DNA of 19,919 nucleotides. Source: an uncultured Clostridia bacterium. GTDB taxonomy: Bacteria > Bacillota > Clostridia > Christensenellales > Aristaeellaceae. Of the stretch, positions 1 through 6,357 are shown in pieces. The notes below the pieces were generated by a model. That model was not told where the DNA came from. It was given only the letters and a program-made list of their open reading frames with translations, and did not search any database. The stretch is taken from NCBI GenBank assembly GCA_934670175.1, contig CAKUOX010000039.1, positions 1-19,919 of the forward strand, read 5' to 3'. Both the position numbers and the translations under genes were made by a program. Every line of letters starts with the position of its first letter. Position 1 is the stretch's first letter.

Positions 1-609
1 ACTTGTACATGTGCGCCAGCACCATGCCCAGCGCCACATTTCAATCCTCGCTCCCCGTGCGGGGAGCGACGCCGATGAACACCGTGCACTTCGGGTCGTT
101 CTGATTTCAATCCTCGCTCCCCGTGCGGGGAGCGACGCGCAGCTGTACGCCTTCTGCGTCAGCTCGCCCAGATTTCAATCCTCGCTCCCCGTGCGGGGAG
201 CGACGATCGCCGTCAGGCTCTTGCCGCAGCCCATTTCAAAATTTCAATCCTCGCTCCCCGTGCGGGGAGCGACCGCAAGACCGGAAACCACTACGAGGTT
301 ATCCCGGCTATTTCAATCCTCGCTCCCCGTGCGGGGAGCGACTTATATTGTCGAGGTGAGAACGTGAGTTTTTCTATTTCAATCCTCGCTCCCCGTGCGG
401 GGAGCGACATCAGCAATTTGCTTATTTGTCAATAGGGTTGATATTTCAATCCTCGCTCCCCGTGCGGGGAGCGACGAGTGCCGCGACGGCGGCGGGTTTG
501 AGCTTTTCATTTCAATCCACGCTCCCCATGCGGGGAGCGACAGGCGTACCGTGTGTTATCTGCGCAGCTGGACGACATTTCAATCCACGCTCCCCATGCG
601 GGGAGCGAC
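1..609 (-). CRISPR. Type I-C CRISPR array (left end cut by the window)
   Basis: Nine 33-bp repeats start at 38, 104, 172, 241, 310, 376, 443, 509 and 577, with eight spacers of 33-36 bp. Read on the minus strand the repeat starts GTCGCTCCCC, forms an 8-bp hairpin (CGCTCCCC/GGGGAGCG) and ends in GGATTGAAAT, the standard type I-C repeat. Bases 1-2 (ac) fit the end of a further repeat and 3-37 would be a 35-nt spacer, so the array very probably continues leftward. The handle at the minus-strand 3' end and the adjacent cas2 place the leader at 610-780 and transcription leftward. The two leader-proximal repeats (509, 577) differ from the other seven at the same two bases. Confidence 0.98.
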
Positions 610-780
610 AGCAAAAGTTGACAATACCTGTACTACAGAATTATGCAACTTCTGCAAACTTCAGCTGTATCGCTGAAGACACTCAAGTTAAACCTGCCTG
701 TTTTCGCATGAACAACAGGCAAAATGCGGTGCGAAGCTCCCTGCAATTCTATGATTGCTTCCACCTCGCACCCGATCGTC
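610..780 (-). promoter_or_regulatory. CRISPR leader region
   Basis: This AT-richer non-coding stretch lies between the first repeat and the cas2 stop. On the minus strand it carries a 7-bp hairpin (CTTCAGC/GCTGAAG, 659-678) and a second inverted repeat (gcctgtt/aacaggc, about 696-720). A weak promoter-like pair TTGCAT (648-643) and TATTGT (626-621) with 16-nt spacing would start transcription close to the first repeat. Position and orientation define it as the leader; the promoter boxes are only a guess. Confidence 0.6.
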
Positions 781-1071
781 TCATACCATCAGCACATCAT
801 CCGGCTGATAAGCAGGATGCGCGCCGATATGCTGCACCTTCGACTGATACCGGTTGCCCAGCGAATAAAAGCGCAGGCTATCCGTTTTAGGATCGATCAG
901 CGCCGTCAGTTCTGCCTGCAGCATGCGAAGCTGCCCCGCGTCCAGACTGCACTCAAACACTGAATTCTGCACTCGTTGACCGTGAGCAACACACTTTCTG
1001 GCCACCTGGCGCAAGCGGCGCTTGCCCTCAGCGTTTGCGGTACTGACGTCATATGTGATCAAAACCAGCAT
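781..1071 (-). CDS. cas2: CRISPR-associated endonuclease Cas2
   Basis: A 96-residue protein beginning MLVLITYDVS, the first beta strand of Cas2 with its conserved Tyr-Asp (Y7, D8), and ending in the hydrophobic QPDDVLMV strand. The length is normal for type I-C Cas2. With Cas1 it forms the integrase that inserts new spacers at the leader end; Cas2 is the structural dimer in the middle of the complex. The gene follows cas1 after 12 nt and is the last of the operon, immediately before the leader. The NSVFEC segment is typical of the family. No truncation is seen. Confidence 0.97.
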   Translation of the reverse strand: MLVLITYDVSTANAEGKRRLRQVARKCVAHGQRVQNSVFECSLDAGQLRMLQAELTALIDPKTDSLRFYSLGNRYQSKVQHIGAHPAYQPDDVLMV

Positions 1072-1083
1072 ATCGTTTTCCCC

Positions 1084-2115
1084 TCACTTCCATAAAAACG
1101 GCGGATACGCATCCAGGTCGCCGCGCAGATACCGCGCCAGCAGAAGCGCCTGCACATAGGGAATCAGACCCCATGGCAGCTTTTCCTTCAGGTAAGGATG
1201 CGTGATCTCTTCCTTTTTACGGCTCTGCCACGCATTTAGCAGCAGCTTGCGTCCATCGTCCGTCAAAAGCACCGCGCCGCCAGCCTGGGTGCGAAAGTGC
1301 TGCTTTTGCAAAACGCGCGTATTGATGAGCGTCAGCACCAGCCGATCTGCCAGCGGCGCACGCAGCTCCTCCATTAGATCCAGTGCCAGCGAGGTACGCC
1401 CCGGACGATCCCGATGCATAAACCCAACATAGGCATCCAGCCCAACGCTTTCCAGTGCGGCAGCGCAATCGTGCGTCAGCAGCGTATACGTCATGGACAG
1501 CGCCGCATTCACCCGATCCAGCGGCGGTCGACGGCTCCTCCCCTGAAAACGAAAATCTGTTTTCTGGTTCAGTATCATTTCATCCCACACGCCAAAATAA
1601 CATGCAGAAGCCTCGCCTTCCATGCCGCGCAGGCTATCCAGATCCTCCGTCGTGAGCAAAGGCGACAGCTGCGCCTGCAAATGCAGCGACGCCTCGCGCA
1701 GCTTATCTGTATTCACACGCAGCGCGTGGTCGCGCAGCGTGCGCTCCAGCACCCAGCGGCTGTTATATACCTTGCCAAATATCAGACTTCGCGCTACACG
1801 ACAGCTTTCAGGCAGGCTGTCGGAAATGCGATACTGTGCCTTGCGCAAAAGCACGTTGCCTCTGGATGCGCCCGCTGCGCGCGCCAGCAGCCGTCCGTTC
1901 GGCGTTAAAAAGCTCAGCCCTATGTCTCGCTCGACGCACGCGCCCATCAATGCAGGGCTCGCACCCTTATAGGAAAAGCTGACGATGTTTTCCAACACCT
2001 GAAGCGGATACTGCGCCGCCTTGCCCTCCTCCTTATAGATCACCACGTTTTCATTTTCCAGCGCCAGATAGGCGTCCTCCGAGGTAACAAACAGCGTATT
2101 GAGCATCTTTCTCAT
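1084..2115 (-). CDS. cas1c: CRISPR-associated endonuclease Cas1, type I-C
   Basis: This 343-residue spacer integrase has the three metal-binding residues in their usual motifs: E166 in RGMEGEAS, H234 in GFMHRDRPGR and D246 in LALDLMEEL. The start MRKMLNTLFVTSEDAYL matches the usual N-terminus of I-C Cas1, and its ATG overlaps the cas4 stop by 4 nt (ATGA), so translation is probably coupled. Cas1 carries out cleavage and transesterification during spacer acquisition. It is the only cas1 in the window, so if the second array at 12489 is fed locally, this enzyme is the candidate. Length and motifs indicate an active protein. Confidence 0.98.
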   Translation of the reverse strand: MRKMLNTLFVTSEDAYLALENENVVIYKEEGKAAQYPLQVLENIVSFSYKGASPALMGACVERDIGLSFLTPNGRLLARAAGASRGNVLLRKAQYRISDSLPESCRVARSLIFGKVYNSRWVLERTLRDHALRVNTDKLREASLHLQAQLSPLLTTEDLDSLRGMEGEASACYFGVWDEMILNQKTDFRFQGRSRRPPLDRVNAALSMTYTLLTHDCAAALESVGLDAYVGFMHRDRPGRTSLALDLMEELRAPLADRLVLTLINTRVLQKQHFRTQAGGAVLLTDDGRKLLLNAWQSRKKEEITHPYLKEKLPWGLIPYVQALLLARYLRGDLDAYPPFLWK

Positions 2116-2789
2116 GCCTTCACCTCCTCAGCCGCCTGACGCAAATAGGCGGATACCGCCTGCGTTTTCTGCAGGCGCGGCAGACATAGTTCCTTTAGAG
2201 AGCAGGAATTGCAATGCTTGCCCGCCCTGGGCGACGGCGTATGCCCGCGCGCCATGTTATCCCACATGGCGCTGAGCATATCACGCACGCGCTGCCGCAG
2301 CTCCTGCGTAAATTCGACCTGCTGCCGCCGCCTGGTCTCGCCGTAATAGAGGCTTCCCTCCGGAATATCGCACAGCAGCATCTCCTCCAGACACATGGCC
2401 TGGCCGCACAGCTGGAGTGCATCCGCATCGTGCGCCTTGGGCGCGCCGCGCTTATATTCCACCGGATACGGCTGCCATGTGCCGCACTGTCCCTGCAGGA
2501 CAACGCCGTCGGGCGACAGGTGAAATTCCACCACGTCGCATACGCCCGTTACCCGCAGCTTTTGAGATACAACGCGCAGGCCGCGCACCGTCAGCACATC
2601 TCCGCGCCGCTCGATGAGTGCTTCATCATGCGCGCGTTCGTGCATCAGGCTGCCGTCGATCGTACGCAAATTATCCGCCCACTGCTGTTCAATGAAGATC
2701 AGCGCCCACTGGCGCGGGCAAAACGCATAATGCTGCACACCCGACAGCGTCATGAAAAGGTCGCTCTCAGTGCGAACCGCGTCGGTCAC
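2112..2789 (-). CDS. cas4: CRISPR-associated exonuclease Cas4
   Basis: A 225-residue RecB-family nuclease with an iron-sulfur cluster. C24 lies in the YAFCPRQW motif near the N-terminus and C193, C196 and C202 near the C-terminus supply the four cluster ligands. The nuclease core includes H50/H54, D85, E111 and K113 (PVEYKRG), and a downstream Gln-containing helix (LQLCGQA). In type I-C systems Cas4 works with Cas1-Cas2 to trim prespacers and to select the PAM and orientation. The ATG overlaps the cas7c stop by 4 nt, and the cas1 start overlaps its own stop. All key residues are present. Confidence 0.97.
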   Translation of the reverse strand: MTDAVRTESDLFMTLSGVQHYAFCPRQWALIFIEQQWADNLRTIDGSLMHERAHDEALIERRGDVLTVRGLRVVSQKLRVTGVCDVVEFHLSPDGVVLQGQCGTWQPYPVEYKRGAPKAHDADALQLCGQAMCLEEMLLCDIPEGSLYYGETRRRQQVEFTQELRQRVRDMLSAMWDNMARGHTPSPRAGKHCNSCSLKELCLPRLQKTQAVSAYLRQAAEEVKA

Positions 2790-3685
2790 CCCATCACTTC
2801 ACACCGCACGCCCTCGGGAAGACTGTCCTCATCTATCGTTACATTATAGTCGGTGTAGCTGCGCGGCGAGGAGACCTCCGCCCTGCGCTCTGCCTTCACC
2901 AGATCAAACAGCTTCCACGCCGGCGCGTTGCCAAACTCGCTGTCGTGGCGGAATACGATCAGCTTACGCACGGCCATTTTGCCCCGGGCGGCGCTATGGT
3001 CGTTTTCAAACATGTTCAGGATGGCCTGCCACAGAAGCGCCAGGTCGTCCTCAGAAAAGCCCGTGGTCTTGCGCGCCAGATTGGCCGACACGAAGCCCTC
3101 CGCGCGATACAGGCCGTAGGGCACGATACATTTACTCCCCATCTCAGTGTTCTTATTAACCGCATCCTCTTCCCTGGTAATGGCTACGCGCGTAATGGCG
3201 ATCTCCTGCGGCATGATGGGATCGATGCTCCGCGCAAAGCCCAGCTGCACCGGCCCGCGCACCTGACCGCAGTTCAGCGACGCCTTTACGAAGGTGGTCA
3301 TTACCGCACCGAAGGTACGAATATCAAAGTAATGGCCGCACATATAATCGAGCAGCCTGGCATCGATGTCCTTATCCGACTTTTTCAGCGTTTTCAGCTC
3401 AGAATCCTTGATGTCCGGATAGCCGTTTTCCGCCAGCGCCCTGCGGTCGCTGCGGTTGAGCGGTTCGTTCTCGCGAATATAGATGCCGTAATGAGGGTCA
3501 TCCTCCTTCACCATCTGCACATAATTGCGAATCTTGCGCTTCAGGCACACGTCCGTCACCAGCCCGCAGCCGGTCTCCGGATCGACGCGCGGCATATTGC
3601 CGGCGTCCGGATCGCCATTGGGGTTGCCGTTTTCCACATCGAACAGAATCACGAAGTCATACCGGTTACGAATGCATTCAGCCAT
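2786..3685 (-). CDS. cas7c: Cascade backbone subunit Cas7 (Csd2 family), type I-C
   Basis: A 299-residue protein with the Csd2/Cas7 hallmark NRYDFVILFDVENGNPNGDP (about residues 7-26), followed by a Gly/Pro-rich loop and VTDVCLKRKIRNYV. Cas7 copies polymerise along the crRNA spacer and form the backbone of the surveillance complex. The phrase RTFGAVM and the later SFGN-like FGNAPAW segment also fit the family. The start overlaps the end of cas8c by 8 nt, with AGGA upstream. It would also have to bind the CreR-like RNA proposed at 6238. Confidence 0.97.
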   Translation of the reverse strand: MAECIRNRYDFVILFDVENGNPNGDPDAGNMPRVDPETGCGLVTDVCLKRKIRNYVQMVKEDDPHYGIYIRENEPLNRSDRRALAENGYPDIKDSELKTLKKSDKDIDARLLDYMCGHYFDIRTFGAVMTTFVKASLNCGQVRGPVQLGFARSIDPIMPQEIAITRVAITREEDAVNKNTEMGSKCIVPYGLYRAEGFVSANLARKTTGFSEDDLALLWQAILNMFENDHSAARGKMAVRKLIVFRHDSEFGNAPAWKLFDLVKAERRAEVSSPRSYTDYNVTIDEDSLPEGVRCEVMG

Positions 3686-4058
3686 TGTTCCTGTCCTCCT
3701 TCTTGGTGTACATGTCCTGTCTCTGGTGATAATAGCCCAGCTGGAACGCGCCCTGCTCCTCCATCGTCAGATGTCTGGGCAGCATTTTAGTAAAACGTCC
3801 ACATAAATTCTCTATTTGATCCTCATAAGTCCGTTTCGCATTCTCTGGAAGCTTTTTTAAATGATGGCGTGACAAATTCATCAACTTTATAAACACCAAC
3901 TCAGGCGTGACACATGCAGCACTGAAATAACGGTCACTGATGGTCGCACTCAGTTTTGAATTCTCTGAATTCATGGCATCCTCCTGCAGTTTTTCCAGGA
4001 CAGCAAACAACCTTCCCCACACATACGGCGCATAATTTGTCTCTTTATTGAGATCCAC
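3678..4058 (-). CDS. cas11c: Possible internal translation product Cas11c (small subunit) within cas8c
   Basis: Type I-C Cascade is known to use a small subunit made from an internal start inside cas8c. Here the minus strand has a consensus Shine-Dalgarno AAGGAGG at 4076-4070, followed after 11 nt by an in-frame GTG at 4058. The product would be 126 residues starting MDLNKETNYAPYVWGRLFAV, helical and of the expected size. The spacing is slightly long. An upstream in-frame ATG at 4080 lacks a Shine-Dalgarno site and a TTG at 4067 is too close, so GTG is the best choice. Confidence 0.55.
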   Translation of the reverse strand: MDLNKETNYAPYVWGRLFAVLEKLQEDAMNSENSKLSATISDRYFSAACVTPELVFIKLMNLSRHHLKKLPENAKRTYEDQIENLCGRFTKMLPRHLTMEEQGAFQLGYYHQRQDMYTKKEDRNNG

Positions 4059-5441
4059 CTTCTCCAATACCTCCTTCATCGGGTGCAACGCCTGTTCGCG
4101 CACCACGTTTTTCGTCAAGTATGCCTTGATGATGGCCGCCTTGCCGCGGTTCACGTCCTGCTCGGCCCGCAGGCGCAGCTGCACCTGCGCATACAGCGCC
4201 GCCGGGTATGGCGTATCCATCAGGATCGCACGCAGCACTTCGCCCACCAGATCATCCGGCGGCTTCTTATCTGTGCTCTTTTTGTTGACCGTCTCATTCA
4301 GCATTGCCCACACGGATAGCTCCTGCCGCTCGTCAAAGCTCGGGCGTACGATCTCCATCCGCTTCTGATGCCGGTTCAAATTCTCCAGAAAGCCGCGAAA
4401 GCTGTTTTCCAGGAAGAAGCGCACCGACAGCCGCGACGCATTGGGCGCAAGCCCCAGTATATAAAAGCGATTGTCCGGCTGAAGCGGCACGCCGTTAAGC
4501 GCACTCGCCCTGCCGCTGCACAGCTCCCCGATAACGCTTCGAAGCATCTCCTGATCCACAGTATTGTCCGCATCGCCAAATAGCTGCGCGATCGCACTGC
4601 TGTAAGCGCGCTCGGCGCCCTCCGCCCAGTAGACCATCGTGGTGCTGCCGAGCCTGCTGCGATAGCCCCGCTCCCGCAGCATGTAATTCAGCGCCGCGCC
4701 ATAGGCGAAGGCTGCGCGTTCGCCCACGGGCGCGTTCAATCCCTGCGCTTTCCGCCGTCCATAGGATTCATACGAATGGCCATTGAACGACACCAGCGAC
4801 GCGCCCGTCGCCTGCGCGCCCGCGACGCCCTTGATGCTGGGATGCAGCACCGCGATTGGGCCCTCTTCGCCCGTTACCAGACAGCGGCCATGCGGCGCGT
4901 CCGCCTGATCCCCATAGGCGCGATCCCACGCATCGCGAATTTCGGGCACATCCTGCGCAAAGGTCTCCCGCATGCTGAACACCAGATTGCCGCCCGTCTT
5001 TAGATCATCCAGCATGGGCGCGATCAACGGATGCGCCTCCGCGTTCTGTGCATCCCATGTCTCAAAAAAGCGACATATGGCGCGTGCAAACGGCTGATCC
5101 ACGCCTTCCAGCAGCGTCAGATGCCGCTGGGCACATGCCTTAAAGCATTCCACCGTGCGCGCCTTTTTGCCCTTGCTGTCCACGCCCAGCATGTACATGG
5201 CGTTGTCGCACAAAAAATTTGCCGCCACGCCGCTCGCACGCTTCACCATTTCGGGCAGTTTCTTTGTGCAAACCGTTTTGCCATTCTTATTTGCCGTACC
5301 CAGCGGAATGATCTGCTTCAGCTGTCCCTGTTCATCCAGCTCGATGCTCCAGGATACCTTCGCCTCCAGCCAGCCGGGGCGATCCAGCTGGCCGCGCTCC
5401 GCCAGCGCGTCGTAGCAGCGCACCAGTGCCTGAAGGATCAT
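3678..5441 (-). CDS. cas8c: Cascade large subunit Cas8c (Csd1)
   Basis: A 587-residue protein with the typical Csd1 start MILQALVRCYDALAERG and conserved stretches such as PLGTANKNGKT, FLCDNAMYMLG and NSYESYG-like GHSYESYGRRKAQGLNAPV. Cas8c recognises the PAM (usually TTC in I-C) and recruits Cas3 in the Cascade complex. It has no catalytic motif. The start overlaps the cas5c stop by 4 nt. Its C-terminal quarter (about residues 462-587) corresponds to the small subunit Cas11c, for which a separate internal start is listed. Length is normal for the family. Confidence 0.97.
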   Translation of the reverse strand: MILQALVRCYDALAERGQLDRPGWLEAKVSWSIELDEQGQLKQIIPLGTANKNGKTVCTKKLPEMVKRASGVAANFLCDNAMYMLGVDSKGKKARTVECFKACAQRHLTLLEGVDQPFARAICRFFETWDAQNAEAHPLIAPMLDDLKTGGNLVFSMRETFAQDVPEIRDAWDRAYGDQADAPHGRCLVTGEEGPIAVLHPSIKGVAGAQATGASLVSFNGHSYESYGRRKAQGLNAPVGERAAFAYGAALNYMLRERGYRSRLGSTTMVYWAEGAERAYSSAIAQLFGDADNTVDQEMLRSVIGELCSGRASALNGVPLQPDNRFYILGLAPNASRLSVRFFLENSFRGFLENLNRHQKRMEIVRPSFDERQELSVWAMLNETVNKKSTDKKPPDDLVGEVLRAILMDTPYPAALYAQVQLRLRAEQDVNRGKAAIIKAYLTKNVVREQALHPMKEVLEKVDLNKETNYAPYVWGRLFAVLEKLQEDAMNSENSKLSATISDRYFSAACVTPELVFIKLMNLSRHHLKKLPENAKRTYEDQIENLCGRFTKMLPRHLTMEEQGAFQLGYYHQRQDMYTKKEDRNNG

Positions 5442-6082
5442 TTAATCACCTCGCATTTCGTGAGGTCCAGCATGCCTTGCTCCAGCCTTGCGCGGAAGAA
5501 CATGGGCTGTATGTTCTCCGGATCGCTGTAATCCATATCGTAGAGCATATAGCCCAGATCCCGCGTTTCATCGATCGCATCGATCTTATCGCCCGTCCAC
5601 AGCCCAAAGTGCGCCGTGCATTCGCGGCAGCCCAGATACGGCGTTGAATAGCATGCGCCCTTGCGCAGCCTGCGCTTCACGATGTCCTGAAACTTCCCGG
5701 GATTATCTGATGGGCTCGCCCTGTCCGTCATGTCGAAATGCGCCTCGATCACATAGTGCACATCCCTGAGCACCATCGCGGCGCGCTGCTGAATATCCTG
5801 CGTCGTGATAATGCCGCCCGCCTTGCCGCCGTTGGCTTCCTGCATCACGCTAAACGCCAATATCTTGGATTTGACCTCGTTGCGGCGTACGTTCATAAAG
5901 CGAATGGGATTGAGCACCCATATCCGGTCGACCTGCCATTGCAGCCCCGGATGGTAGTATATGCTCTCGATCATTCCGCGCGCCGCGCTGGGCGTGGGCA
6001 CGTCATAGCTCACGCGCTCCGTCTTCATTTCCGGGCGGGTAAAGCATGCCATCGGTCCCCACACCTCCATAAGAATAGACAT
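5438..6082 (-). CDS. cas5c: Cas5 of type I-C (Cas5d), crRNA-processing endoribonuclease
   Basis: A 214-residue protein. In type I-C, Cas5 replaces Cas6: it cleaves the repeat at the base of the hairpin, leaving an 11-nt 5' handle, and stays in Cascade. Family signs are the N-terminal MEVWGPMACFTRPEMKTERV strand region, YDVPTPSAARGMIESIYYHP with Y42/Y43, and the C-terminal CYSTPYLGCREC segment. A very strong ribosome-binding site (AGGAGGAGGTG, about 6096-6087) precedes the ATG. It is the first gene of the operon cas5c-cas8c-cas7c-cas4-cas1-cas2. Its own promoter (6136-6164) is the apparent target of the RNA at 6238. Confidence 0.97.
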   Translation of the reverse strand: MSILMEVWGPMACFTRPEMKTERVSYDVPTPSAARGMIESIYYHPGLQWQVDRIWVLNPIRFMNVRRNEVKSKILAFSVMQEANGGKAGGIITTQDIQQRAAMVLRDVHYVIEAHFDMTDRASPSDNPGKFQDIVKRRLRKGACYSTPYLGCRECTAHFGLWTGDKIDAIDETRDLGYMLYDMDYSDPENIQPMFFRARLEQGMLDLTKCEVIK

Positions 6083-6135
6083 GGCATCACCTCCTCCTTT
6101 GTGTTAAATGTGCTTTACTTCCATGTAATATCACG

Positions 6136-6164
6136 AGTGTATCATGTTATCTGTTCTTTGTCAA
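6136..6164 (-). promoter_or_regulatory. Promoter of the cas5c-cas2 operon
   Basis: On the minus strand there is a perfect -35 TTGACA (6164-6159), a 17-nt spacer and a -10 TACACT (6141-6136) with an extended TG just before it. Transcription would start near 6129, giving a leader of roughly 47 nt before the cas5c ATG. The TTC PAM of the pseudo-target begins only 8 bp upstream of the -35 box. Confidence 0.8.
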
Positions 6165-6171
6165 CAATTTT

Positions 6172-6190
6172 TTCGTGTATGTTTTATTTT
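6172..6190 (+). promoter_or_regulatory. Apparent Cascade operator: TTC PAM plus seed target of the CreR-like RNA
   Basis: TTC at 6172-6174, the usual type I-C PAM, is followed by GTGTATGTTTTATTTT (6175-6190). The pseudo-spacer at 6263-6278 reads GTGTAGGTTTTATTTT: 15 of 16 identical, with the only difference at position 6, which is not base-paired in type I crRNAs. Beyond position 16 the match breaks down. Partial matching of this kind is expected to allow binding without Cas3 cleavage. The site lies just upstream of the -35 box of the cas operon promoter. Confidence 0.75.
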
Positions 6191-6202
6191 ACTGTTTTGA
6201 TC

Positions 6203-6231
6203 TTGACATAGTGATGAATTGCGATTATGAT
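6203..6231 (+). promoter_or_regulatory. Promoter of the CreR-like small RNA
   Basis: There is a perfect -35 TTGACA (6203-6208), 17 nt of spacing and a -10 TATGAT (6226-6231). The predicted start, about 7 nt downstream, falls at the first base of the pseudo-repeat (6238). A full-length protospacer starting at 6175 would reach this -35 box, so the RNA could also repress itself. Confidence 0.75.
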
Positions 6232-6237
6232 AATTGG

Positions 6238-6324
6238 GTCGGAGTCATCCGTGGATTGAAATGTGTAGGTTTTATTTTTTGTGAGGGCGGGAGATTGCGC
6301 TTTTGCGCAGTCTCCCAATCTTTT
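6238..6324 (+). ncRNA. creR: CreR-like cas-regulating RNA (crRNA-like RNA with degenerate repeat)
   Basis: The transcript would open with a 25-nt shortened repeat: GT, a 4-bp hairpin CGGA-GTCA-TCCG (6240-6251), then TGGATTGAAAT (6252-6262). That tail is identical to the 11-nt handle of the two leader-proximal repeats of the I-C array, so Cas5 could process it. A pseudo-spacer follows (6263-6288) whose first 16 nt match the site at 6175-6190 beside a TTC PAM, except at position 6. A 12-bp hairpin (6289-6300/6305-6316, one G-T wobble) followed by AATCTTTT would end transcription. Known CreR RNAs use partial complementarity to guide Cascade to the cas promoter without cleavage. The role here is inferred; the parts are read directly. 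Confidence 0.8.
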
Positions 6325-6357
6325 CAGGCAACACACGCTCCACCGTCGATATTACGC

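Noticed and set aside
11..890. Several plus-strand reading frames of 78-154 codons across the first array and leader
   Set aside because: They translate the CRISPR repeats (ISILAPRAGSD, NPRSPCGER patterns) and have no ribosome-binding sites.
6289..6324. The 12-bp hairpin as a cas3 terminator on the minus strand
   Set aside because: On the minus strand it is followed by GCCCTCAC and an A run, not T residues; the T-rich tail is on the plus strand, fitting the small-RNA gene.
6083..6357. A CreTA toxin-antitoxin pair instead of CreR
   Set aside because: The matched site lies at the promoter that leads directly into cas5c, and no small toxin transcript or mini-ORF with a ribosome-binding site is visible between them.
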